Source of the DNA: an uncultured Actinomycetes bacterium
GTDB lineage: Bacteria; Actinomycetota; CADDZG01; WHSQ01
Assembly: GCA_937863385.1 (NCBI GenBank)
Contig: CALMBW010000009.1
Span: forward strand, 1 to 64,000
Reading direction: 5' to 3'
Length of the DNA stretch: 64,000 bases
Under the pieces are notes generated by a model. It was not told the origin of the DNA. It saw nothing but the letters and a program-made list of their open reading frames with translations, and made no database searches. A program made the position numbers and the translations under genes. Below, one piece after another: positions 24,419 to 33,338 of the stretch; the stretch's first letter is position 1, and the number at the start of each line of letters is the position of its first letter.

Positions 24419-24528
24419 CTCCTGCCGACGGATAGCGCGCCGATCTCTCGAAAAAGGGGATACGGGGTTAGGCCGGCAAGGGGCGTTCGGGGTGGTTTTC
24501 GTCGCAGGCCGGCGCTACTCTCGGATAC

Positions 24529-24912
24529 ATGAGCGATGCGCAGATCTGGACCATAGTCAGCCTCATGGTGACGATCTTTCTGTCATTCGTCGCCTTCGTA
24601 GGGATGACTGCCCGCGACAACAGCAAGGCTCTCCACGAGATCGCTTTGAACGTTCAAAGACACGACTTCCATTTCGAGCGGATCGAGCAACGCCTGGACG
24701 GGATCGATGTTCGCCTCGACGGGATCGATGTCCGGCTCGACGGGATCGATTCTCGGCTGGACGGGATCGATGTTCGGCTCGACGGGATCGATGTTCGGCT
24801 GGACGGCCACGATGGCCGGCTCGACGACTTGAAAGCCATCGGAGATCAGCTTGGCGGACAGTTCTTCAAGATCGCCAAGAAGCTGGACGAACACCTTCGG
24901 CGACGCGTCTAG
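24529..24912 (+). CDS. Membrane-anchored coiled-coil protein with heptad repeat tract
   Basis: A 127-residue protein: one N-terminal membrane helix (WTIVSLMVTIFLSFVAFVGM), then a helix with six tandem seven-residue units of the form RLDGIDV (about residues 55-98), a coiled coil encoded by 21-bp DNA repeats, and a short basic end. It may oligomerise below the membrane. Similar proteins with variable numbers of LDGID repeats are widespread and often close to mobile or stress genes; their function is unknown to me. Confidence 0.7.
   Translation: MSDAQIWTIVSLMVTIFLSFVAFVGMTARDNSKALHEIALNVQRHDFHFERIEQRLDGIDVRLDGIDVRLDGIDSRLDGIDVRLDGIDVRLDGHDGRLDDLKAIGDQLGGQFFKIAKKLDEHLRRRV
24692..24817 (+). repeat. 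21-bp coding tandem repeat
   Basis: Six near-identical 21-bp units of the type GACGGGATCGATGTTCGGCT encode the heptads of the coiled-coil protein. Such a tract should change copy number in whole heptads without shifting frame. Confidence 0.85.
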
Positions 24913-24925
24913 CAAGTGACGGTAC

Positions 24926-25876
24926 TTAGTCGGCTAGTCCGCCGTAGTAGTCGCCGGAGGTCTTGAAAGCTTCGACGTCACGCACGGTCGGGATGGGTTC
25001 CCAGGCTCGGATCGAGCGGAGCACGTTGGACTCGTCTTTCTTCTGCTTGAAGTAGGCCTTCTCGCCGGTGCACAGGTTGCCGTCGTCGGCGAGTTCGCGC
25101 CCCTTCTCATCGGTCTTGGGCCAGTACCAGTACATCGCCTCGGGTAGCTCGAGATTGTCGAGACGGATGTCGAGATGATTGTGCGTCGTGGTCGAATAGC
25201 AAGCGATCCCCGAGAACTGCGATCGCTTCGCGATGTCTCTGGAGTCGTGGTTGTGGATGTCGGCAACACGCAGATCGGCCGCGGCCCCGAACAGATGCTG
25301 GCTGAGGCTCGCTCCTCCGATGCACTCGTTGTAGGTCAAGCTTCGATACCCGGAGTTGACCCCGATGGGCTTGTCCCCACCCTTGGCACGCATGGCCTCG
25401 AGCCGCCACATCAGCCGTCGCACGTTCTCCTTGATCATCTCCCGGGGGATCGGCCCGCCCTTGAACGTGCCGGCGTAGCGGTTCGCCTTGTCACCACACT
25501 GGGAGTTGCTGTTCTGGTCGAACTCGGTGAAGTCGAAGTTGTCGGTAGAGCCGTCGACGTCCTCTAGGGCGAACAGGATGTCGTATTCGGCCTGGGTGGC
25601 CGTGCCCGTGACCTCGAGGTCGTAATGCTTCTGAAAGGCTTTCAAGGCATTGGCGGTCTTGAGATCGAAGATGCCCGAGAGCTTGAGCTGGCGCTGGTCG
25701 GTCCGCTCGAACCAACCCGCCACCCGGATCTGCAGCTCGAGCACATCCGAGCCCTCGTCGCCGATGGTCAGCGGCCGGGTGAAGACACCTCCATCGGCAT
25801 AGGCCGGGACGGCCAGGACCCCCGACAGGAGCCCGGCAGTAAGCGTCAGTAGCCACATGTGGCGAAAGTGCCTCAT
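24926..25876 (-). CDS. Secreted peptidoglycan peptidase (PG-binding plus M15 domain)
   Basis: A 316-residue exported protein: signal peptide (LLTLTAGLLSGVLAVPAYA, cut near residue 27), a peptidoglycan-binding-1-like domain (LTIGDEGSDVLELQIRVAG to ALKAFQKHYDLEVTG), and an M15-type metallopeptidase domain with SQHLFGAAADLRV (zinc His/Asp) and HNHLDIRL (third ligand region). Family members cut D-Ala containing cross-bridges or act as D,D/L,D-carboxypeptidases. It stands alone, with a 49-bp repeat element about 65 bases before the start. The ATG at 25876 gives a proper signal peptide. Confidence 0.85.
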   Translation of the reverse strand: MRHFRHMWLLTLTAGLLSGVLAVPAYADGGVFTRPLTIGDEGSDVLELQIRVAGWFERTDQRQLKLSGIFDLKTANALKAFQKHYDLEVTGTATQAEYDILFALEDVDGSTDNFDFTEFDQNSNSQCGDKANRYAGTFKGGPIPREMIKENVRRLMWRLEAMRAKGGDKPIGVNSGYRSLTYNECIGGASLSQHLFGAAADLRVADIHNHDSRDIAKRSQFSGIACYSTTTHNHLDIRLDNLELPEAMYWYWPKTDEKGRELADDGNLCTGEKAYFKQKKDESNVLRSIRAWEPIPTVRDVEAFKTSGDYYGGLAD

Positions 25877-25940
25877 GTGATTGTTTTCGGATACCCAATT
25901 ACTGGTATTGAATTACAATTTCCAACCTTTCCCACCCCGT

Positions 25941-25989
25941 TTCTACCGAAGATTTGGGCGGTTATGTAGCCATCTGTGCGCGCGAAAAG
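25941..25989 (-). repeat. 49-bp intergenic element, copy C
   Basis: On the minus strand it runs from CTTTTCGCGCGCA to CTTCGGTAGAA over 49 bp, the same length as copies at 30494 and 49099, with the end blocks conserved and a 25-base middle that varies. It lies in the leader region of the M15 peptidase gene, unlike the other two copies, which lie at gene 3' ends. Its inner stem is the poorest of the three. Confidence 0.6.
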
Positions 25990-26067
25990 CCCGTGGAGCT
26001 CCTAACGGTGGCGGCTCACCATGCTCTTGCGGGCTCACGAGGGTCTAGAACAGCCGTATCCCGACGC

Positions 26068-26102
26068 AGAGAAGGGGCTCCTCTTGTCGGAGCCCCTTCT
26101 CT
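26068..26102. terminator. Strong hairpin, possible terminator
   Basis: A perfect 14-bp inverted repeat, AGAGAAGGGGCTCC (26068-26081) and its complement (26089-26102), with a seven-base loop. No T-run follows on either strand. It lies 320 bases past the end of the minus-strand SARP gene. The rest of the 545-bp gap 25877-26421 contains the 49-bp element but no gene I can support. Confidence 0.6.
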
Positions 26103-26421
26103 CTGCCCGCGCCGGTGTCGAGCTGGAGGCCCGGCCGGGGGCCGGGCCGAGATCTGGTCCCGCTCGCACGACTCGGCCTCGGCGGAATCAAGTGGCCGTG
26201 AAGCAAGGTGTCGTTGCGAGCGGGCTAGGGCCATCGTCAGCGAGCGAGGGCAACAACTTAAGTACCGGGATTAGCGGTTTCTAAGGCGCCACTCGTGGAG
26301 GGGTCACCCACCCGATCCGAGTGCTTCACCTGACCCGCATGGGCTAAGACCTCTGCCCGATGAACGTGAGGCGAGGCGGAGGTTCGGGGGCCGGACGGTG
26401 CAGGAGCTGGGTCCGGGGTTG

Positions 26422-28251
26422 CTAGTCGACTGGAGTGGCGATGCTTGGCTGCATAGCAACCGCGTTCCGACGTAGCTGCGTTAGGTGATGGAGTTCGGGG
26501 TTGTCGATGGCGGGGGCGAGGGTCTTCGCTATCGCCAGAGCGGTGGGATCGCCACAACGATGACGGTAGATGTAGGAATGACACACGAATTCTCTCATCC
26601 CGGTGCTCGAGGCGAGGGTCTCGAGCTCGGTGATCCATCTGTCGGCTTCCGGCAGGCCCCAATCCGACGTAACGTCGGCCAAAGCGTCGAGTGTGAATGC
26701 GTTGGCCCACTCGCAATCCGGCTCGGAAGCCCATCTCGCATAGCCTCGCTTCAGCCACGCAAGCGCTCCATTCAGGTCCTTCTTCGAAGCGGCCAACACC
26801 CCGAAAGCTCTGCATGCGAATGTCTCGAAACTGACGTCGCCCACCTGCCGAGCTGCAGCAAGAGATTGCTCGAGCAGATCCTCGGCCTCGTCATACATGC
26901 CCCAATAGATGTAGACCTCTGCGAGGAACGCCTTTGGTAGCGACGTCGTCCAGGTGAAGCCCTCCACATCTCCCGTCCGGATCGCGGTTGTGAGGGTGTC
27001 CGCGGCTTCCTGTCTGGCTCCCATCAGCATCTGAGTGCGCCCAAGAGATGACAAGCAGAATGCGCGTCTGGCTCTGTCCCCAAGTTGCTTGGAAGAGCCG
27101 GCGGCCTCGTGAAGATCCTCTAAGGAACGCGAGTAATAGCCCGTTTCCATCCAGCACTTGCCCCGTATCCAAAGTGCCCTGGTCCTGACGCCAGGATCGG
27201 TGTTGGAAGCATCAAGAGCCTCATCAAGCCAGCGGTGAGCCCGTCCGTAACGCGCTGCCATGAACTCGATCCATCCGAGCTCGGTCTTCGCATCGGCGGC
27301 GTCCTGCCAGCGTTCGAGCTTGGTAGCAAGCCCCACCGACCGAAGCAGAGCTGTTGCTCCTTCAGGATGGTGGGCGCGGCCCCCGTGGGCAAGCGTAGAA
27401 CCAAGTGCCAGCCAAGCCCTGAGGGTTAGGTCATCATCATTCATGGACCTCGCGCCATCAACGGCCTCCCTCAGGCGCGCAAGCCCGGCGTCGAACGCTC
27501 CTGCCGAGAAAGCTGCTTTACCGGCTTCGAGCTTTACCTCAACGTCCGCTTTCTTAAGAACCCGTCCAGGGTTGGGCCGCAGATGTGCCGACGCCATCAG
27601 GGCCGGTCCAGGATCGACGCCCAGGTCCTCACGCAACAAGCGTGTGCAAGCGGCGAGTTGTCTCGATGCGGCCTCGGGATCGCCGGCCGCAGAAAGGCAT
27701 CGGATCAACAGTGCCTGATCTTCTTCCGAGTAAGGATCGAGCGCCACGAGACGTGCAGCGGTCGCTACAGCTCTCTCGGGCCGGCCCTCCCCAAGTTGCG
27801 CGAGCGTCGCTTCTCGCAACGAGGATGCGGCGGAGCGTCGCAGGTAGCGTCGCTTGCCGAGCAGCCACGTATCGAACCCCACAGAACCCAGGGAGTCGAG
27901 CCCGTCAAGCAATGGGCTGTCTAGGTTCTCGATCGCACTGGCCACCCACCACGGGGCAGAAACCACATCAAGCACGTCCACTTTGCAATCCTGAGGCAAG
28001 CGCAGGTGCACGACCTCGTCCGACCCGATCGACTCACTCCCGAGCACCCGGCGGATCTCAGTCAGGTTCCACCTAAGCGCGCGGATGGGATCGTCGGCGT
28101 CCGGAAACAGCATCTCGGCGACATGGCTGCGAGTGGGGGCCGTTCCTTCGAGCAACAGATAGCCGAGCAGAGCCCATGACTTCCGCCCGCGCATCTGATG
28201 GACATCCGTCCCCTCAAGATGAGGTTTGCCCAACAGCTTGATCTCGAGCAT
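26422..28251 (-). CDS. SARP/BTAD-family transcriptional regulator with TPR domain
   Basis: A 609-residue activator-type protein: N-terminal OmpR-like winged helix (MLEIKLLGKPHLEG to ALRWNLTEIRRVLG, residues 1-95), a bacterial transcriptional activation domain (ATAARLVALDPYSEEDQALLIRCL and on to about 245) and then a long TPR array of about 340 residues (WIEFMAARYGRAHRWLDEALD, AEDLLEQSLAAARQVGD). There is no NB-ARC ATPase between BTAD and TPR, so it is not a full AfsR. Targets are unknown; possible SARP-like direct repeats lie 590 bases upstream in front of the lipoprotein and oxidoreductase genes. Confidence 0.85.
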   Translation of the reverse strand: MLEIKLLGKPHLEGTDVHQMRGRKSWALLGYLLLEGTAPTRSHVAEMLFPDADDPIRALRWNLTEIRRVLGSESIGSDEVVHLRLPQDCKVDVLDVVSAPWWVASAIENLDSPLLDGLDSLGSVGFDTWLLGKRRYLRRSAASSLREATLAQLGEGRPERAVATAARLVALDPYSEEDQALLIRCLSAAGDPEAASRQLAACTRLLREDLGVDPGPALMASAHLRPNPGRVLKKADVEVKLEAGKAAFSAGAFDAGLARLREAVDGARSMNDDDLTLRAWLALGSTLAHGGRAHHPEGATALLRSVGLATKLERWQDAADAKTELGWIEFMAARYGRAHRWLDEALDASNTDPGVRTRALWIRGKCWMETGYYSRSLEDLHEAAGSSKQLGDRARRAFCLSSLGRTQMLMGARQEAADTLTTAIRTGDVEGFTWTTSLPKAFLAEVYIYWGMYDEAEDLLEQSLAAARQVGDVSFETFACRAFGVLAASKKDLNGALAWLKRGYARWASEPDCEWANAFTLDALADVTSDWGLPEADRWITELETLASSTGMREFVCHSYIYRHRCGDPTALAIAKTLAPAIDNPELHHLTQLRRNAVAMQPSIATPVD

Positions 28252-28309
28252 GCGTTATCCCCTGGTCAAGATTCTTTCTCATCTGCCGCTTCTGAACAAT
28301 GGGGATAGA

Positions 28310-28792
28310 TCATTCGATGGTGAACCCCTCGATCATCCCCAGCTCGGCATGGTTCTTCTCGGTATCGAGGCTTTGATCTGGCAACCAGCAGATGAACATG
28401 TAGGTCCCCGCCTCGATATCGAATACGTCCGCTGAGGATTCTTCACCTGGGCCGGCAGCTTGACGGATACCGTTGAGCTGCCCCTTTGCTAATTGCGGAG
28501 CTACTGACTGGTCCTTCATCACAGCGGACTTGAACTCTTCGAAGTCCACTCCGTCATTGAGCAGATAGAGCACTGCCTGATGAGCTTGAGCCCCCTCGTT
28601 CTTCATCACGAGTTCGACCGGGCCTGCCGGATATCTGTCCTGTTCTAGATCGAACCCGAAATCGAGCGCCCTGAAACTGATCGTGGTGGGCTCCTGAGCC
28701 TCGTCCGATTCGGACCCCGGCGACGCCTCATCATCGCCGCCACCGCAAGCGACCAACAAGGTAAGAGCCATCGCAGCCAGCATCTTCTTCAC
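28310..28792 (-). CDS. Cupredoxin-like lipoprotein
   Basis: A 160-residue exported protein with a lipobox (TLLVAC, cysteine at about 16) and an acidic linker (GGGDDEASPGSESDEAQ). The body reads like a one-domain cupredoxin fold: FRALDFGFDLEQDRYPAGPVELVMKNEG and the end FICWLPDQSLDTEKNHAELGM, which has Cys, His and Met in the order of a type I copper site although the spacing is longer than usual. It could bind copper and shuttle electrons outside the membrane, or be a metal-free relative. GTG start at 28792 with GAGGAAGGGAG ahead. It precedes the SARP gene on the same strand, 58 bases away. Confidence 0.75.
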   Translation of the reverse strand: MKKMLAAMALTLLVACGGGDDEASPGSESDEAQEPTTISFRALDFGFDLEQDRYPAGPVELVMKNEGAQAHQAVLYLLNDGVDFEEFKSAVMKDQSVAPQLAKGQLNGIRQAAGPGEESSADVFDIEAGTYMFICWLPDQSLDTEKNHAELGMIEGFTIE

Positions 28793-28837
28793 CGTTTCTC
28801 TCCCTTCCTCAAGACTCTGGTCAGGATGTGATGCAAG

Positions 28838-28856
28838 TGTTTGAAGGGGTGTTTGA
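28838..28856 (-). promoter_or_regulatory. Direct repeat that may be a SARP operator
   Basis: TCAAACA occurs twice on the minus strand with a 12-base period (28850-28856 and 28838-28844), in the divergent gap between the lipoprotein and the FAD/Rieske gene. SARPs bind direct heptamers of TCAAG-like sequence with 11-base spacing, so this is close but not exact. An inferred site. Confidence 0.3.
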
Positions 28857-28924
28857 AGGAGAGGACCAGTAAGGACAGTCCCACTGCGGTCCTAAAGGGG
28901 CGCTGGATCTTTCCGCGTCAGTGA

Positions 28925-30475
28925 ATGGCTGAGCATCAGCCGGATCCCGACCAAGAACGGAGAAGATGGGGAGTGGCTGGATCAGAGCACAACGTCTCGT
29001 ACTGGGTCGAATCGGCCCCCGGTCCCCGCCGGGCGGCGCTAGAGACCGATCTCGAGGCAGACGTTGCCGTCGTGGGTGCGGGCATCGTCGGGCTAACCGC
29101 AGCGTTGCTGCTCAAGCAGGCGGGAAAGCGGGTCGCCGTCCTCGAGATGGCAGAGGTAGCCGGTGGGGTGAGCGGCTACACGACGGCCAAGATCACCTCG
29201 GGGCATGGGTCGATCTACAGCGCGCTCGAAAGCAAGCATGGAGCCGAGGTCGCGGCCCGGTATGCGCAAGCCAATCAAGAAGCCCTGGCATCGATCGCCG
29301 CCTTGGTCGAGCAGCACCAGATCGATTGTGATTTCGAACGAAGAGCCAACTTCGTCTATGCGACCGAGGACTCGGGCAAGGCCAAGATCACCGAGGAGAT
29401 CGAGGCTGCCAGGCGCGCCGGGCTGCCGGTAGAGATGGTGCTCGAAACCGATCTTCCTTTCGAGATCGCTGCGGCGGTCAAGCTCGAGGATCAGGCGCAG
29501 TTCCATCCGCGCAAGTACCTGTTGCACCTTGCCGAGCTCGTCGAGGGCGACGGCTCGCACGTATTCGAACGCTCCCGGGTTATCGACTTGACCGAGGACT
29601 CCCCTTGCGAAGTGCGAACCGATGCGGGGGCCGTGACCGCTAACGACGTGATCATCGCAACCCACTACCCGTTCTGGGATCGAGCTTTGTACTTCCCTCG
29701 GGTCCATCAGAAACGCTCCTACATCGTCGCGGCGAAGATCCGCGGCCCCCTCCCACAAGGCATGTACATCTCGATCGATGAGCCCGTTCGCTCGGTGCGG
29801 CCGCTCTCTGCAGGCTCGGGCACGATCCTGGTCGGCGGAAACGGCCATGCGGTCGGTGACGCTCGGGACACCGATGAGAACTACGCAACGCTCGAACAGT
29901 GGGCAAGGGAGCGCTTCGATGTGGAGTCCATCACTCACAGATGGTCCAGCCAGGACGGTACGACCGTCGATCTGCTCCCCTACGTGGGTACCGCCCGGCG
30001 AGGCTCGGAGCACGTATTCGTCGCGACGGGCTTTGGCAAATGGGGCATGACCAACGGAGCGATGGCAGGCGAGCTGATCGCGGCGCTCATCGCCACCGGC
30101 CAGCACCGCCACGCTTCTCTATTCGATCCCCATCGGATCACGCTCACCGCCTCGGCCCCCTCGTTCGTCAAGGAGAACGTGCGGGTAGCCCAACACATGG
30201 TGGGCGATCGCATCGCTCATCCTCTAAAGGCCCCGTTCGAAGAACTAGGGCCGGGCGAGGCGGCGGTCCAAGGGGCCGGGTTGAACCAGGTGGCCGGGTA
30301 TCGGGACGAGGCCGGAGTACTGCATGCGGTGTCGGCTGTCTGCACTCATCTCGGGTGCATAGTTGGATGGAACCCGGCCGAGAGATCGTGGGACTGCCCC
30401 TGCCACGGCTCGCGCTTCGACTTCGATGGAAAGGTCCTGCACGGACCGGCCACCAAAGACCTCCCGCCGAAGTGA
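28925..30475 (+). CDS. FAD-dependent oxidoreductase with C-terminal Rieske domain
   Basis: A 516-residue protein. N-terminal DAO-type FAD domain with the dinucleotide motif [20 protein letters not shown] (about residues 48-67), KITSGHG typical of this subfamily, and [13 protein letters not shown] near the end of the FAD fold. After residue 430 comes a Rieske [2Fe-2S] domain with CTHLGC and CPCHGSRF. Such fusions of a DadA-like oxidase with a Rieske domain are common in actinobacteria and firmicutes; the substrate is not known. No other redox gene follows; the divergent cupredoxin-like lipoprotein could be a partner. The ATG at 28925 is the first in frame. Confidence 0.88.
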   Translation: MAEHQPDPDQERRRWGVAGSEHNVSYWVESAPGPRRAALETDLEADVAVVGAGIVGLTAALLLKQAGKRVAVLEMAEVAGGVSGYTTAKITSGHGSIYSALESKHGAEVAARYAQANQEALASIAALVEQHQIDCDFERRANFVYATEDSGKAKITEEIEAARRAGLPVEMVLETDLPFEIAAAVKLEDQAQFHPRKYLLHLAELVEGDGSHVFERSRVIDLTEDSPCEVRTDAGAVTANDVIIATHYPFWDRALYFPRVHQKRSYIVAAKIRGPLPQGMYISIDEPVRSVRPLSAGSGTILVGGNGHAVGDARDTDENYATLEQWARERFDVESITHRWSSQDGTTVDLLPYVGTARRGSEHVFVATGFGKWGMTNGAMAGELIAALIATGQHRHASLFDPHRITLTASAPSFVKENVRVAQHMVGDRIAHPLKAPFEELGPGEAAVQGAGLNQVAGYRDEAGVLHAVSAVCTHLGCIVGWNPAERSWDCPCHGSRFDFDGKVLHGPATKDLPPK

Positions 30476-30493
30476 GACCCGGGCCTCGTACGA

Positions 30494-30542
30494 TTTTCCG
30501 CGCGCAGAAGTTGTGGAATAAGCGCGCGATTCTTCGGTAAAA
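30494..30542 (+). repeat. 49-bp intergenic element, copy A
   Basis: TTTTCCGCGCGCA to CTTCGGTAAAA over 49 bp. CGCGCGC (30499-30505) pairs perfectly with GCGCGCG (30522-30528) around a 16-base loop. It occupies the whole space between the convergent Rieske-fusion and small membrane-protein genes, ending two bases from the stop codon of the latter. May act as a bidirectional terminator or protein site. Confidence 0.65.
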
Positions 30543-30544
30543 AC

Positions 30545-30793
30545 CTAGGGGGATTTGGAGCTTTCTATGGCTTTCACTACTAGGAGGCCCAGGCCCAGCG
30601 CTCCCGCAGTGATGGCCAGGCCGAGCACGACCCGCACCCAGGCCGGGGGCTCGAAGGCGAAAACGATCACTGCCGTTATGACCATGAGGCCGATCAGGGC
30701 GGCGGAGCCGAGCAGGCATCCCACTCCCCAGCGCACCTCAGGGTGTTCGAGAGGGTCGATATTGCGGTTCGTTGAAACCTCTTTCCTGGGCAA
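30545..30793 (-). CDS. Small two-helix membrane protein
   Basis: About 82 residues with two hydrophobic helices (GCLLGSAALIGLMVITAVIVFAF-type segment and VRVVLGLAITAGALGLGLLVV) separated by EPPAW. No family recognised. Start uncertain: TTG at 30793 or a GTG at 30736 (PEV-RWGVG); neither has a strong ribosome site. It is divergent from the response regulator with about 40 bases between the starts. Confidence 0.55.
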   Translation of the reverse strand: MPRKEVSTNRNIDPLEHPEVRWGVGCLLGSAALIGLMVITAVIVFAFEPPAWVRVVLGLAITAGALGLGLLVVKAIESSKSP

Positions 30794-30819
30794 CTGTGCG
30801 GAAACAGTCAAACACTGAC

Positions 30820-30833
30820 TACTATCACTCCCT
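30820..30833 (+). promoter_or_regulatory. Probable leaderless promoter of the response regulator
   Basis: TACTAT at 30820-30825 is a good -10 hexamer ending eight bases before the ATG at 30834, with no ribosome site in between, so transcription would begin at or near the start codon. Confidence 0.4.
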
Positions 30834-31499
30834 ATGGATTCTGCCGAACCTGTGAAGGTAGTTCTAGTCGATGACCACGACCTGATCCGTCGCGGCATCC
30901 GGGTGATGCTCGAAAGCGAAGAGGGCATCGAGATCGTGGGTGAAGCCAGTGACGGATCCAAGGTCCTTGCGTTGGTCGAAGAGACCTTCCCCGATGTCGT
31001 CGTGATGGATGTGGTCATGCCGGGCAAAGACGGCATCGACACCACGGCCGAGATCAAGGACAACTTCCCCAACGTCGGCGTCGTAGTGCTCTCGGGCCAC
31101 GACGAGCAGCAGTTCATCTTCGACGCGCTGAAGGCCGGGGCGTCCGGCTACCTGCTGAAGACCGCCGACCTCGATGACGTGATCTCGACCGTTCGTGCAG
31201 TTGCCAAGGGCCAAGCCAAGATCGACCCCGAAGTTGCCGCCAAGGTGCTCACCGAATTCCAGAACTACCAGCAGGCAGAGCTCACCGATCAGTACCAACC
31301 GCTAACGCCACGCGAGCGCGAGATCCTTCAAGCGATGTCCGAGGGATTGCCCAACAAGACCATCGCCACTCGCCTATCGATCTCGGAACGCACCGTCACC
31401 ACGCATGTCGCCAACATCTACACGAAGCTTCAGGTCAACAACCGCGTATCGGCTATCCAAGAAGCGATGCGCCGGCGCATCCTCGACCTGGGCATCTAG
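30834..31499 (+). CDS. NarL/FixJ-family response regulator
   Basis: A 221-residue two-domain regulator. The receiver domain has the acidic pocket DDHD (13-16), phospho-acceptor Asp59 in VVMDVVMPG, and Lys in LLKTADL. The C-terminal LuxR-type HTH is LTPREREILQAMSEGLPNKT to RTVTTHVANIYTKL. No histidine kinase is adjacent, so it is an orphan whose kinase is elsewhere or which acts without one. It is next to, but convergent with, the membrane-protein cluster at 31.5-40.8 kb. Confidence 0.92.
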   Translation: MDSAEPVKVVLVDDHDLIRRGIRVMLESEEGIEIVGEASDGSKVLALVEETFPDVVVMDVVMPGKDGIDTTAEIKDNFPNVGVVVLSGHDEQQFIFDALKAGASGYLLKTADLDDVISTVRAVAKGQAKIDPEVAAKVLTEFQNYQQAELTDQYQPLTPREREILQAMSEGLPNKTIATRLSISERTVTTHVANIYTKLQVNNRVSAIQEAMRRRILDLGI

Positions 31500-31520
31500 C
31501 CGAACCTCGCCCGACGCGGG

Positions 31521-33338
31521 CTATCCCTCCTCCAGGTCGGGGTTGAGCAGATAGCTGGCTGCGAGCCAGGCTGCCAGGGGCAGACCCAGATAGAAGTAGC
31601 CGACGTCGGCTAGTTGCTCGGAATCGTCGACCGCGTGCACGACCACGAACCAGTGAAAGATCGTCACCGACAGCAACAGGTAGCCGACCCAGAGAAGAGA
31701 CCGGCTCGCCTGCGGGAGCGAGCGCGAGCTGCGTGCGGTGAACTGGCAGTCGCCCAACAGCGAGAACCCGATGCCGAAGACGACGATCAGAACCTCCGGC
31801 AGGCCGATCGCCCGGCCCCCGATACTGATCCAGTCCCCCTTGGTCATCACCAACCACGAGAACAACACGATCGCGAGCCCCGTCACTGCCTGGAGCGAAG
31901 TCAGCCTCGCCCACCGCATCCCCACGAAGACGGCCACGGCAAGCGTCAGCAGGATGTCGAACAACCCATCATGGAAACCGAGCTGTATGTCGAGAGCTTC
32001 GATCACGACCGAGGGCAGCACCCAAGCGCCTATCAGAAGCACCCCGGCCCCCAACTGGCGCCGCGCCGCGGCGCTGGTTGTCGGGGTGGCGCCGGGGGGC
32101 CGTTCGCGCAACAGATAGAGGCCCAGCAGCACCGTGGCAGCGGCCATGACTATCCGTCCGTACTGATAGACGCCGGTCGTGGGGAAGTCCCGGACCAGCT
32201 GGTAACCGGACGAGTTCGATAGCTGCACGGTAAGGAACACGCCGAGTGACACAACGAGCATGGACAACAGCGTCGGAGCAGACAGCATGAAGCTCGATCC
32301 ATACAGCAACCGTTCCTTGTTGAGATCGGTAGCCTCCTCGTTACTGCGATAGCGAGAGATCCACCAGCCGGCCAGTGCCAGGGCGCCAACCGACAGCAAC
32401 GTGCGCACCACCGACACGGGCCGCCGCTGGATGTAGGTGACCCACTCCGACACCGGGAACAATTGAACCGCCAGCTTTGCCGCGACGACGCCGGCCAGCA
32501 GGACCTTCACCGAACGGGCTGCCAAGGTCCGTCCAGACAGAGCGATGCCTTTGGCGACATCCAGCCCGAAGTCGATAACAAGAAGGCCCGAGGCGAATAT
32601 CAGCGGGGTGAGCAACCCCCGCACGTCGTTCACCGATCCCGACACCAACGCCGCGGTGTGTGCGTCGAAACCTTCGTCGATGAACGCTAGGTGCACCCAC
32701 AGGTGCGTCATGAACATCACGGCGATCGCGACCGACACGAGCATCAAGAACGCCCACCGCAAGCGGCGGGAGAGGGCTCCGGGGATCAAACAGCTCAGGA
32801 TCAGCAATCCTGGAACGACGAAGTACGCGGTCCGGATCATCTCGGGCCCGAACTTCAGTGCCAGCGAATCCCCGATCTCGAACGCTGCTGCCTGTCCCAG
32901 GGATGCGGTCGTTGCCATGAACAACAGCGCCACCAGTACGCGCACCCAACGGGCTCCGTGCAATGCGCCGATCGCCAGCACGATCCAAGCCACCGCCAGG
33001 GCAACGAGCGTTACCGGAAGCACGCCGACCGGCAGGAATTCGGGCCGCCCCGAGGAGGTGTCGAGGAACAGCAACTCACCCTGTCGCCACCGCTCGGAGA
33101 ACAGCACCGAGATGAGTAGCAGCACGAGCATGCTCACGCCCACGATCGCAACCTGACGGATCGGCTTGGACATCCCCTTCAGACGCAGGTGGCCATCTTC
33201 GACCGGGTCTTTGAAAGCCGTCTCCCACACCGGCCGCAACGAGAGCCTCGCTCCCGCCGCGCCGGTCCCCGAAGCCGTCCCGCCGGGGACGCGGGCAGTG
33301 GGGGTTGCGGGGGTCTCGGTGGAGGAGTCATCGCTCAT
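31521..33338 (-). CDS. Polytopic membrane protein of unknown function
   Basis: A 605-residue protein with a disordered N-terminus (TETPATPTARVPGG) and about 14 hydrophobic helices starting near residue 62 (QVAIVGVSMLVLLLISVLF). Long stretches such as LLTPLIFASGLLVIDFGLDVA and LPEVLIVVFGIGFSLLGDC are membrane segments; no transporter or enzyme family was recognised. Its ATG overlaps the stop of the propeller gene by four bases (ATGA), so the two are translationally coupled and probably interact. It is the last gene of the six-gene membrane cluster. Confidence 0.75.
   Translation of the reverse strand: MSDDSSTETPATPTARVPGGTASGTGAAGARLSLRPVWETAFKDPVEDGHLRLKGMSKPIRQVAIVGVSMLVLLLISVLFSERWRQGELLFLDTSSGRPEFLPVGVLPVTLVALAVAWIVLAIGALHGARWVRVLVALLFMATTASLGQAAAFEIGDSLALKFGPEMIRTAYFVVPGLLILSCLIPGALSRRLRWAFLMLVSVAIAVMFMTHLWVHLAFIDEGFDAHTAALVSGSVNDVRGLLTPLIFASGLLVIDFGLDVAKGIALSGRTLAARSVKVLLAGVVAAKLAVQLFPVSEWVTYIQRRPVSVVRTLLSVGALALAGWWISRYRSNEEATDLNKERLLYGSSFMLSAPTLLSMLVVSLGVFLTVQLSNSSGYQLVRDFPTTGVYQYGRIVMAAATVLLGLYLLRERPPGATPTTSAAARRQLGAGVLLIGAWVLPSVVIEALDIQLGFHDGLFDILLTLAVAVFVGMRWARLTSLQAVTGLAIVLFSWLVMTKGDWISIGGRAIGLPEVLIVVFGIGFSLLGDCQFTARSSRSLPQASRSLLWVGYLLLSVTIFHWFVVVHAVDDSEQLADVGYFYLGLPLAAWLAASYLLNPDLEEG

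Noticed and set aside
26150-26421. Small plus-strand ORFs in the SARP-M15 gap
   Set aside because: No ribosome site, no homology, and skewed Arg/Gly/Pro composition.
30507-30519. DnaA-box-like TGTGGAATAA inside the 49-bp element copy A
   Set aside because: It has an extra base compared with TGTGGATAA and is not kept in the other copies; no dnaA/dnaN genes nearby.
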